A stretch of 64,000 nucleotides of DNA from Polaromonas sp. JS666 (GTDB lineage Bacteria; Pseudomonadota; Gammaproteobacteria; Burkholderiales; Burkholderiaceae_C). The position numbers and the translations under genes were made by a program. Under the pieces are notes generated by a model. The model searched no databases and was not told the DNA's origin. It saw only the letters and a program-made list of their open reading frames with translations. Positions 55,706 to 62,925 of this stretch are shown in pieces (position 1 is the first letter of the stretch; the number at the start of each line of letters is the position of its first letter). The stretch spans positions 124,001 through 188,000 of the forward strand of contig NZ_FNHX01000006.1 in assembly GCF_900103405.1 (NCBI RefSeq), written 5' to 3'.

Positions 55706-55733
55706 TTGCACTTTCGCACAATCGTGCTAATAT
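55706..55733 (+). promoter_or_regulatory. Sigma70-like promoter with operator in the spacer, before tetR
   Basis: TTGCAC (55706-55711) and TAATAT (55728-55733) are separated by 16 bases. GCAC-AATC-GTGC (55716-55727) fills the spacer, so a bound repressor would block polymerase. Transcription would begin about one base before the ATG at 55741, giving a nearly leaderless message. The same half-sites recur at 56425-56436. Confidence 0.65.
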
Positions 55734-55740
55734 TCCCGCC

Positions 55741-56361
55741 ATGGACGCCAAAACCCAGAAAAGCGAAATGACCCGCGCCGCCATCATTGGCGCGGGCATA
55801 GACCTGGCTGCGGCGGACGGCCTGGAGGCCATCACCTTGCAGGCGGTGGCCGACCGCATCGGGCTTTCCAAGAGCGGCGTGTTCTCGCGCATAGGCTCGC
55901 GCGAGGCCTTGCAAAAAGCCGTCATTGAAGAGTTCGGCCGGCGCTTCATCGCCGACGTGTTTGTGCCCGCCATGCAGCAGCCCAAGGGCCTGCCGCGCCT
56001 GGAGGCGATCGTGCAGCGCTGGATCGTGCGCACGCGCGATGTCGAGGCCAAGTCGGGCTGTATTTACACGGCGGGCGCCTTCGAGCTGGACGACCGCGAG
56101 GGCGAACTGCGCGATGCGCTGTTCAGCGAGATCACCCGTTGGCGCGCCGCCTTGCGGCGCACCGTGCTGCAGGCAGTGGAAGCCGGCCACTTGAAGGCCG
56201 ATACCGATGCGGAGCAGCTGGTCATGGAAGTGAGCAGCATCGCCATGGGGCTGCTGCACGATGCCCGTTTTCTGCGCGACCCCCGCGCGGCTGAACGGGC
56301 TCAGGCATCCTGGGAGCGCCTGATAAAGAGCTACCAGACCGAGGCAGTCACCAACAAATAA
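55741..56361 (+). CDS. TetR/AcrR-family repressor
   Basis: A 206-residue regulator. The HTH is at about 10-55 (ITLQAVADRIGLSKSGVFSRIGSREAL). The ligand domain follows, with a TetR_C-type end (LVMEVSSIAMGLLHDARFLRD). GCAC-N4-GTGC sites lie in its own promoter and before the small membrane peptide and hydrolase, so it likely represses itself and those two genes. Confidence 0.9.
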   Translation: MDAKTQKSEMTRAAIIGAGIDLAAADGLEAITLQAVADRIGLSKSGVFSRIGSREALQKAVIEEFGRRFIADVFVPAMQQPKGLPRLEAIVQRWIVRTRDVEAKSGCIYTAGAFELDDREGELRDALFSEITRWRAALRRTVLQAVEAGHLKADTDAEQLVMEVSSIAMGLLHDARFLRDPRAAERAQASWERLIKSYQTEAVTNK

Positions 56362-56423
56362 GAGACTAGAGAAGGCGAAAGGGGCAGCAGTGCCTTTTTC
56401 AGTGTTTGGGTAACTTTTAATTT

Positions 56424-56437
56424 CGCACGACTGTGCG
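56424..56437. promoter_or_regulatory. TetR operator copy before the small membrane peptide
   Basis: CGCAC-GACT-GTGCG is a perfect palindrome. With its flank (TTTCGCACGACTGTGC) it matches the site in the tetR promoter at 13 of 16 bases. It lies 16 bases before the ATG at 56454 and overlaps the likely start of transcription; TTTAAT just upstream could be the -10. Confidence 0.65.
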
Positions 56438-56453
56438 GAGAAATGAGGCAATC

Positions 56454-56567
56454 ATGTTGATCTTGATTATTGGTTTAGGCGTATTCCTCGGCGTTCGCGC
56501 CGTGAAGGCGGTCCTGGCTTCGCTGCGTGGTTTGCCGCGCAGCAACGAAGACTGGATCTGGTACTGA
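56454..56567 (+). CDS. 37-residue single-pass membrane peptide
   Basis: ATG to TGA gives 37 residues: a hydrophobic N-terminal half (LILIIGLGVFLGV), then RAVKAVLASLRG and a polar end with SNEDWIWY. GAGG precedes the ATG by a normal gap. It sits right after a TetR operator and 19 bases before the hydrolase, so the two probably form a unit. One transmembrane helix with the basic part inside is likely. No known family is claimed. Confidence 0.6.
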   Translation: MLILIIGLGVFLGVRAVKAVLASLRGLPRSNEDWIWY

Positions 56568-56586
56568 AACCGCGGAGCACGACGCC

Positions 56587-57471
56587 ATGACACGCACCTC
56601 CCTGCAGGCCACCACGGCCTTTTACAACGCCAGCCCCCTGACGCGCATCTTCCGCTGGGGCCTGGGCGCTTCGCAGCAGCTGTGGCCGGCGCTGGCCGTG
56701 CGCGCGGCCTACCGGCTGTTCGGCACGCCGCTGCCGCCCAAATGGATCAGCCGGCGACGCGGCTGGAGCCCCGACTGGCACATCGAGCAATGGCCCTTCG
56801 AGGACGCCAGCCTCACGCTGTACTCACGCCCCGTCGCGCCGCACGGCCCGGTGGTGCTGCTGGTGCACGGCTGGGGCGGCCATGCCGGGCAGATGCTGGC
56901 GCTGGCCGATCGGCTCAGCGCGCAGGGCCTGCGGCCCGTGATTGTCGAGATGCCGGCGCACGGCCGCAGCAGCGGCTCGGTCAGCAACCTGCCGCAGTTC
57001 GCGCGCGTGCTGGAGTACGTGGCGGCGCGGCTGCAGCAGCAGGGCCACACGCTGCGCGCGGTGGTCGCGCACTCGCTGGCCGCCAATGCCGGCGCCTACG
57101 CGGCCAGCCGCGGGCTGGCGGCCGGCCGCCTGGTGCTGCTGGCGCCACCGGCCTCGCCGCTGGAATACACACGGCTGTTCGCCCATGTGTTCGGCTTGGC
57201 CGAATCGACACGCGCGGCGATGCAGCGGCGCATAGAAGCGCGCGAAGGCATCTTGATGCCGCAGTTCGAGCCCGCCGCGGTCGGCCCGCGCATCAGCCTG
57301 CCCACGCTGGTGGTGCATGACCGCCACGACAGCATCAACCGCTTCGCCGACGGCGTGGCCTACAGCGAGGCGATTGCCGGCGCGCGCCTCATGGCGACCG
57401 AAGGCCTGGGCCACCGCAAGATCCTCAAGGACGAGGAAGTGCTGCGCGAAGTGGCGGCCTTCCTGGCCTGA
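56587..57471 (+). CDS. Alpha/beta hydrolase
   Basis: A 294-residue hydrolase. The oxyanion motif VLLVHGWGGHAGQM is at about 92, the nucleophile Ser in VVAHSLAANAG at about 163, the acid in VVHDRHDSINRF at about 246 and the His in GLGHRKILKDEEV at about 277. It belongs to the esterase/lipase group and its substrate is unknown. The ATG at 56587 fits the start; the N-terminal 60 residues form a helical part with basic residues (KWISRRRGW). Under the TetR regulator with the small membrane peptide. Confidence 0.87.
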   Translation: MTRTSLQATTAFYNASPLTRIFRWGLGASQQLWPALAVRAAYRLFGTPLPPKWISRRRGWSPDWHIEQWPFEDASLTLYSRPVAPHGPVVLLVHGWGGHAGQMLALADRLSAQGLRPVIVEMPAHGRSSGSVSNLPQFARVLEYVAARLQQQGHTLRAVVAHSLAANAGAYAASRGLAAGRLVLLAPPASPLEYTRLFAHVFGLAESTRAAMQRRIEAREGILMPQFEPAAVGPRISLPTLVVHDRHDSINRFADGVAYSEAIAGARLMATEGLGHRKILKDEEVLREVAAFLA

Positions 57472-57563
57472 GCGGCACCTGAGCCGCGCCTGCGCGACGC
57501 ACCCGCCCTTGTGCGGCGCGTACATTCCCCCTAGCATTGCCTCACTTTTTATACAGAGGAGAC

Positions 57564-58853
57564 ATGATGGGAATGCTGGACTGGACGGAAAAAAGCAGCG
57601 CGGTACTGCAGCAAGGCGGGGTCATAGGCCCTGATGAACGCCTGCCCTGGCCGCAGACCGCGGTCATGGGCGTGCAGCACGTGATCGCGATGTTCGGCGC
57701 CACGGTGCTGGCGCCCATCCTGATGGGCTTCGATCCCAACATCGCCATCCTGATGAGCGGCATAGGCACGCTGATCTTTTTCCTCGTCACCGGCGGCAAG
57801 GTGCCCAGCTACCTGGGCTCCAGTTTTGCCTTTATCGGTGTGGTGATCGCCGCCACGGCCTATGCCGGCAAGGGGCCCAACGCCAACCTGGGCGTGGCAC
57901 TGGGCGGCATCATTGCCTGCGGCGCGCTTTATACGCTGATAGGCGTGGTGGTGCAGGCCATAGGCACGGGCTGGATAGAGCGTTTCATGCCGCCGGTGGT
58001 CACGGGCGCGGTGGTGGCGGTGATAGGCCTGAACCTGGCCGGCATTCCCGTCAAGAACATGGCGGCCGGCAATTTCGACGCATGGATGCAGCTGGTGACT
58101 TTTGTCAGCGTGGCCCTGGTGGCGGTGATGACGCGCGGCATGGTGCAGCGCCTGCTGATCCTGGTCGGGCTGATCGTGGCCAGCGTGATTTACGCGGTGC
58201 TCACCAACGGCCTGGGCCTGGGCAAGCCCATAGACATTTCGGGCATCGCCAGCGCGGCCTGGGTCGGCCTGCCGGGCTTTACCACGCCGGTGTTCAACGC
58301 CGGCGCCATGCTGCTGATCGCGCCGGTGGCCATCATCCTGGTGGCGGAGAACCTGGGCCACATCAAGGCGGTGACGGCCATGACCGGCAAGAACCTGGAC
58401 GTCTACATGGGCCGGGCCTTTATCGGCGACGGCGTGGCCACCATGGTCTCGGGCGCTGCTGGCGGCACAGGCGTGACGACCTACGCGGAGAACATCGGCG
58501 TGATGGCCGCGACCAAGATCTACTCGACGGCCGTCTTTGTGGTGGCGGCGCTGATCGCGGTGCTGCTGGGCTTCAGCCCCAAGTTCGGGGCGCTGATCCA
58601 GGCCATCCCGCTGCCGGTGATGGGCGGCGTGAGCATTGTGGTGTTCGGCCTGATCGCCGTGGCAGGCGCCAAGATCTGGGTGGACAACAAGGTCGACTTC
58701 TCGGACAACAAGAACCTGATCGTCGCGGCCATCACGCTGGTGCTGGGCACGGGCGACTTCACGCTGCGCTTCGGCCAGTTCGCGCTGGGCGGCATAGGCA
58801 CGGCCACCTTCGGCGCCATCCTGCTGTACGCGCTGCTCAACCGCAAGCGCTGA
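57564..58853 (+). CDS. NCS2-family uracil/xanthine permease
   Basis: A 429-residue membrane protein with about fourteen helices. QTAVMGVQHVIAMFGATVLAP starts the NCS2 core, GSSFAFIG follows, and the substrate-site Glu is in ILVAENLGHIKAV (about 270), with GGTGVTTYAENIGVMAATKIYS, the UraA/RutG-type signature. It imports uracil or a related base with a proton. ATG at 57564 (or 57567) follows GAGGAG; the TTG-initiated longer frame is not used. It ends before a strong two-way terminator. Six of its nine Ile-Gly pairs use the rare codon ATA. Confidence 0.92.
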   Translation: MMGMLDWTEKSSAVLQQGGVIGPDERLPWPQTAVMGVQHVIAMFGATVLAPILMGFDPNIAILMSGIGTLIFFLVTGGKVPSYLGSSFAFIGVVIAATAYAGKGPNANLGVALGGIIACGALYTLIGVVVQAIGTGWIERFMPPVVTGAVVAVIGLNLAGIPVKNMAAGNFDAWMQLVTFVSVALVAVMTRGMVQRLLILVGLIVASVIYAVLTNGLGLGKPIDISGIASAAWVGLPGFTTPVFNAGAMLLIAPVAIILVAENLGHIKAVTAMTGKNLDVYMGRAFIGDGVATMVSGAAGGTGVTTYAENIGVMAATKIYSTAVFVVAALIAVLLGFSPKFGALIQAIPLPVMGGVSIVVFGLIAVAGAKIWVDNKVDFSDNKNLIVAAITLVLGTGDFTLRFGQFALGGIGTATFGAILLYALLNRKR

Positions 58854-58866
58854 GTCGGTCCTCCAC

Positions 58867-58906
58867 AAAAAAGCCCCGGCGGGTGATGCACCCGCCGGGG
58901 CTTTTT
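58867..58906. terminator. Strong bidirectional rho-independent terminator
   Basis: A perfect 12-bp stem (58873-58884 with 58890-58901; GCCCCGGCGGGT arms) with a five-base loop is flanked by six A on the left and five T on the right. It therefore works on both strands and ends both the permease gene and the convergent binding-protein gene. Confidence 0.92.
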
Positions 58907-58924
58907 GACTTGCGGCCTGGCCGT

Positions 58925-60076
58925 TTAACCGATAAATCGGCCGCCGGCGCCCAGCACGCCGAGCTCCACAAACTTCGAGCCCGCGAACGGCGGCGCGGCG
59001 TAATCGACACTGAAACCGCCGAGGTCGAACTTCTGCAGTCCGGCCAGCGCGTTGCGCAGCTTGGCGCGCGTCAGCTCGCGGCCGGCGCGCTCCAGGCCTT
59101 CGGCCATGACGAGGGTATTGACGTAGCTCTCAAAGCTGACCGGTGAGAACTCCTGCTGGCCGATGGCGCGCATGGCGGCCTGGTAGTCGCGCACCACTTG
59201 CAGCTTGGCACGGTACGGGTCGGGGAAGACCATGGTCAGCGCAACGCCGGAACCGGCCGCGCCCAGTGCCTTGATGCCGTCGCCCGACAGCGTGACGCTC
59301 AGGCCCGCGATCGGCAGCATGGGCGACGCTTTCTTCAGCGCGCTGATCAGGCCGACGGACACCGAGCCCGCGGTGCCCAGCAGCACGGCGCCGGGTTTGC
59401 CCGCGACGACCTGGTTCACGACCTCAGTGAGGTTTTTGCCGTCCACGGCCAGCGCCGCCTGCGTCGCGGCCTTGACGCCCTGCGCCTGCAACGCGCGGCC
59501 GACGTCGACCAGCACCTCCTTGCCGTAGTCGTTGTCCAGGTAGACGACGGCCAGGTCCTTGATGCCCATGCTCACGATGCGCTGCACCAGGCGCTGGGTT
59601 TCGTCGGTATAGCTGGCGCGCACATGGAACACATTGCGCATGCCGGGCTTGCGCAGCGAGGAAGCGCCCGAGCGCGGCCCGACGTAAGGCAGGTTGGACT
59701 CTTCAATCAGCGGCACGATGGCAGTGTTGTTGGGCGTGCCCACGCAGGACATCAGCGCAAAAATACTGCCGTCGCCAATCATCTTCTTGACGTTGTCGGC
59801 GCTGCGCTGCGGCACATAGGCATCGTCCATCATCTGGAACTGCAGCACCCGGCCGTTGACGCCGCCCTTGGCGTTGATCTGGCCCATGGCGGCATCCACG
59901 CCTTGTTTGAGTTCTGCACCGACACCGGCCAGCGGGCCGCTGGTCGCACCCGTGCAGCCTATGGTGACGGCCTTGGCGGTCAGGCCGTCCTGGGCATAGG
60001 CATTGCGGATAAAAGCGGGGGCGGCGGCAAGGGCAGCCATTTGAGGGGCAAGCGAAAGGAAGCGGCGGCGAAACAT
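58925..60076 (-). CDS. Lone Liv-type ABC substrate-binding protein
   Basis: A 383-residue Peripla_BP_6 protein. MFRRRFLSLAPQMAALAAAPAFIRNAYAQ is its signal peptide region, with cleavage near AYA. VTIGCTGATSGPLAGVGAELKQG opens the mature part and NAKGGVNGRVLQFQMMDDAY follows. The ATG at 60076 has GGAG before it and is preferred over 60145. There is no permease or ATPase near. It is one of several such lone proteins in the window. Confidence 0.88.
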   Translation of the reverse strand: MFRRRFLSLAPQMAALAAAPAFIRNAYAQDGLTAKAVTIGCTGATSGPLAGVGAELKQGVDAAMGQINAKGGVNGRVLQFQMMDDAYVPQRSADNVKKMIGDGSIFALMSCVGTPNNTAIVPLIEESNLPYVGPRSGASSLRKPGMRNVFHVRASYTDETQRLVQRIVSMGIKDLAVVYLDNDYGKEVLVDVGRALQAQGVKAATQAALAVDGKNLTEVVNQVVAGKPGAVLLGTAGSVSVGLISALKKASPMLPIAGLSVTLSGDGIKALGAAGSGVALTMVFPDPYRAKLQVVRDYQAAMRAIGQQEFSPVSFESYVNTLVMAEGLERAGRELTRAKLRNALAGLQKFDLGGFSVDYAAPPFAGSKFVELGVLGAGGRFIG

Positions 60077-60275
60077 CGCGAAGAATCTCCAGGGGGCGGC
60101 CGTGAAGCCAGAAGAACAAGGCCGTGCGGCCTTGGGGGTGAACAACTAGCCGCCGCCCGGCGCAAAAGCGCGGGCCGGCAGCGGAAGCACCGGAGTGTAA
60201 TGGATTCTAGGTAATAACCCTGATAAACCGTTCGACAACAGGGACATCAGGGACGGGCCGCGTGGGCCGCCCGCC

Positions 60276-60614
60276 TTATTTAGCCTGAGCTCGCCCCGTC
60301 GCCTTGGCCAGGGCGGCCTTGGTGGCCCTGAGTTCGCGCTCCAGGTCGGCGCGCTCGTCGATTTGCTGCTCCAGCACCTCGTTGACCTGGGCCAGGTCTT
60401 CGGCGGACTCCTGGATGCGGGTTTCCAGGGCATCGGTTTTTTCCAGCGCCTGGGCGACATCGCCGCTTTGCACATGCGGCGGGATTTCCTGTTTGAGCAC
60501 CGTGTTGATCACCAGCAGTTCGGCGGCCGACTGTTCCACGGTGTCTTTCACGGACTCATTCTGGTCAAGCGCGCGTTCCAGTGGCGTGGGTACGGCGGAG
60601 AGCGGCTGGGGCAT
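60276..60614 (-). CDS. Small coiled-coil hypothetical protein
   Basis: A 112-residue acidic protein. From about residue 18 it is nearly all helix, with heptad-like spacing (VEQSAAELLVINTVLKQEI, LETRIQESAEDLAQVNEVLEQQI), ending in a basic tail (KATGRAQAK). The ATG at 60614 is the first that starts this region; the frame before it is open but unlike coding sequence. It has no signal or catalytic motif. Structural role likely; function unknown. Confidence 0.6.
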   Translation of the reverse strand: MPQPLSAVPTPLERALDQNESVKDTVEQSAAELLVINTVLKQEIPPHVQSGDVAQALEKTDALETRIQESAEDLAQVNEVLEQQIDERADLERELRATKAALAKATGRAQAK

Positions 60615-60781
60615 GTCAGGGTCCTTGATAAGGGAGGGCGGGGTTGTTGCCGGCCATGAACCTGTGCAAAAGCGAGGGCTTACAAACGGTGCGCGGAATC
60701 CGCGGACGATTCTACGCTTGCGCCCTGCGGGAAGCCCGCCAAAGGCCGGGCGCGCGCCGGGGTCTCCATTCAACACAAAGC

Positions 60782-62083
60782 TTATCGAGCTGTGGCAGGT
60801 TTGGCCGTGCGTGCAGGCGGCGGCGCGGAGGCGGGCGGCGCCGGCCCGGGGCTGAAAATTTTTCCCAGTGTGGCCCCTATGCGCGCGCCTATGGCCGTGC
60901 CCACGCCCGGCAGCACGGCCGTGCCAACAACGGCGCCCGCGATGGCGCTGTTGGGCACTGAGAATTTGACGTTGTCGAGCGGGCCGCTGACGCTGAGCGG
61001 AACACCGACGATGCCGTCCACCAGGTCGACGGCGAACTCGGCCTCGATCTGGCGGTTGGCGACCTTGGCCTGGCCCGAGGCGCTCAATGAACCCGAGGTG
61101 GCCTTGAGGTTTGTATATGTGACCACCATGCCCTGCGGCGTGTTCTGCGTGTCGAACTGGCCGGTGACCGAGTCCAGCGGCGTCTGGCCGGCGTGCTCCC
61201 TGCCGGCGCTGCGCACGGCCTTGTCCAGGTCAAAACGCAGCAGGGTGGACTTGCCGATGTTGAAGGGCGTGCGCGTGTGCAGCGAGCGCGCGAGCTCGCC
61301 CACCGTGTCGCCGTCTGCCGAGAGCGTGGTCTGGCCCGAGGCCTTGCCCGCGATGACGGAGCGGCGATTGAACGCCGCCATCATGCTTTCAACCTCCACG
61401 CCCTGCGGCTGCAGCTCGCCCTCCAGGTGCATGCGGCCCTTGGCGCGGAAATCGAGCCTGACTTCGCCGTGGGCCGTGCCCCCGCCCACATGGATGCGCG
61501 CGGCCCAGCGATCTTCCTGGCCCTGGCGCGCCAGGCTCAGGTCGGTGGCGGGCTTGAAGCCGGGCCGGCGCAGCTCGGCCTTGCGCGGGCGCCAGCCGGG
61601 GTCAAAATCGACTTCGCCCTCATAGACCACCGCGATGCCGCGCCGCGAAATCCAGGTCAGGTCGCGAAACACAAAGCGCGCGAGCGGCAGCTCTTCGGCC
61701 GCCGTCTCGTCCTTCTCACGCCCGCCGCCCAGGCCGTGCAGCGAGAGCTGGGGCACGACGGCGCCCTCCAGGTCGGCCCGGTCTATCTTGATGCGGCGCT
61801 GCGCCAGCGCGAACAGGTCGGGATAGGCGGTGAGTTTTTTGATCAGTATGGGCTGGGCTTGCTCGGTCGCGACATCTTCAATCACCACGGCGGGCGAAGG
61901 CAGCAGCCGCCAGCGCAGCCCGCCCACGCGCACCTTGGTGCCCAGCTGGGCCTCCAGTTCGGCGGAGGCGCGGCGCGCCAGCTCCTCATCGGATGGCAGC
62001 CAATGCAGCAACGCAAGCCACGCGGCGCCCAGCAAAAGCACGGCAATGCCCAGGCCCAACAGCCACTTGTTTGCGCGTGTCAT
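60782..62083 (-). CDS. AsmA-family protein
   Basis: A 433-residue protein. One N-terminal helix (about 8-30; LLGLGIAVLLLGAAWLALL) anchors it in the inner membrane. The AsmA-type region follows (LGTKVRVGGLRWRLLPSPAVVIEDV) and the C-terminal AsmA_2-like segment (VTYTNLKATSGSLSASGQAKVANRQIEAEFAVDLV). A Pro/Ala-rich tail ends it. AsmA relatives shape outer-membrane lipid or protein assembly, some by lipid transfer. ATG at 62083 is chosen; GAGGG lies ten bases before. Its tail PPASAPPPARTAKPATAR is unordered. Confidence 0.87.
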   Translation of the reverse strand: MTRANKWLLGLGIAVLLLGAAWLALLHWLPSDEELARRASAELEAQLGTKVRVGGLRWRLLPSPAVVIEDVATEQAQPILIKKLTAYPDLFALAQRRIKIDRADLEGAVVPQLSLHGLGGGREKDETAAEELPLARFVFRDLTWISRRGIAVVYEGEVDFDPGWRPRKAELRRPGFKPATDLSLARQGQEDRWAARIHVGGGTAHGEVRLDFRAKGRMHLEGELQPQGVEVESMMAAFNRRSVIAGKASGQTTLSADGDTVGELARSLHTRTPFNIGKSTLLRFDLDKAVRSAGREHAGQTPLDSVTGQFDTQNTPQGMVVTYTNLKATSGSLSASGQAKVANRQIEAEFAVDLVDGIVGVPLSVSGPLDNVKFSVPNSAIAGAVVGTAVLPGVGTAIGARIGATLGKIFSPGPAPPASAPPPARTAKPATAR

Positions 62084-62205
62084 CAAATCATGTCCCTCAT
62101 GCAAGCCAGCTTAAGCCGCGGCGCCGCTGTTGCCGAGGCGACAAGTGGCCCACCTGCTGTAGGCCGCAAGCTTATAGTCCTGGTACCTGAGAAAGCCCCA
62201 TCACC

Positions 62206-62628
62206 ATGTCCATCTGGAAACAGCCCATCTCCGTCGCACTGCTCACCGCCGCCAACGCCGACAGCGCGGTGACGCACCTGGGCATAGAGTTCCTGGAGGT
62301 CGGGGACGACTTCATACGCGCGCGGGTGCCGGTGGACCGCCGCACGGTGCAGCCCTACGGCCTGCTGCACGGCGGCGTGTCGGTGGTGCTGGCCGAAACC
62401 CTGGGCTCCTGCGGCGCGGCCTTCGCGGCGCCCGCGGGCCATCGCGCCGTGGGGCTGGACATCAATGCCAACCACCTCAAGGGCACGACCAGCGGCTGGG
62501 TCACGGGCACCACGCGCCCGGTGCACATAGGCCGCAGCACCCAGGTCTGGCAGATAGACCTGCACAACGACGCGGGCGAGCTGACCTGCGTCTCGCGCAT
62601 CACCATGGCGATGCTGCAGCCGGGCTGA
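62206..62628 (+). CDS. Hotdog-fold acyl-CoA thioesterase (PaaI/MenI-like)
   Basis: A 140-residue hotdog protein. The catalytic-helix motif YGLLHGGVSVVLAETLGSCGA at about 46-66 places His-Gly-Gly and the Glu nucleophile or base. VGLDINANHLKGTTSGWVTGTT is the following strand set. The family includes DHNA-CoA thioesterase, EntH and PaaI; here none of their pathway genes is near. It is divergent from the AsmA gene. Confidence 0.88.
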   Translation: MSIWKQPISVALLTAANADSAVTHLGIEFLEVGDDFIRARVPVDRRTVQPYGLLHGGVSVVLAETLGSCGAAFAAPAGHRAVGLDINANHLKGTTSGWVTGTTRPVHIGRSTQVWQIDLHNDAGELTCVSRITMAMLQPG

Positions 62629-62925
62629 GGCGGTCGGTTTACGAATAGCAACGAATTGCCCACGCCGGGCAGCCGCCCCTGCGCTTGCCACCGGCGGGCC
62701 CGTCATGGCCGGAGTACAGGCAAGCGCCCATAACCTCCGCGACAGCGTGCTCACCCACGCAGAGTGAGGCGGCAAGCCGCTTCCAGCCACGCCCCGCCGC
62801 ATCCATCCAGGCCAGCGCCCGGAGCACTCCCATATTTTTTTCGTCTCGAAAAGCCGTTTTTATCGTATTTGATCTTATGAGTATTCGTCCCTATCGTTCG
62901 GCGACGTAAGGCTTAAAGGTAACAA
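62629..62925. other. Non-coding stretch with an AT-rich promoter-like end
   Basis: About 300 bases with no supported gene. The small frames in it have no ribosome site. The last 90 bases become AT-rich (TATTTTTTTCG, TTTTTATCGTATTTGATC), and probably carry the promoter of the binding protein at 62926, which is preceded by AAAGGTAAC. Confidence 0.5.

Noticed and set aside
57549..58868. A 439-codon His-rich minus-strand frame opposite the NCS2 permease.
   Set aside because: It would cross the permease almost fully, begins just before the strong terminator stem, and is the complement of a hydrophobic membrane-protein reading frame.
62639..62833. A 64-codon minus-strand frame in the gap before the last binding protein.
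   Set aside because: It begins with ATG in an AT-rich promoter-like stretch without a ribosome site and shows no known motif. A real small gene is not excluded, but the sequence alone does not support it.
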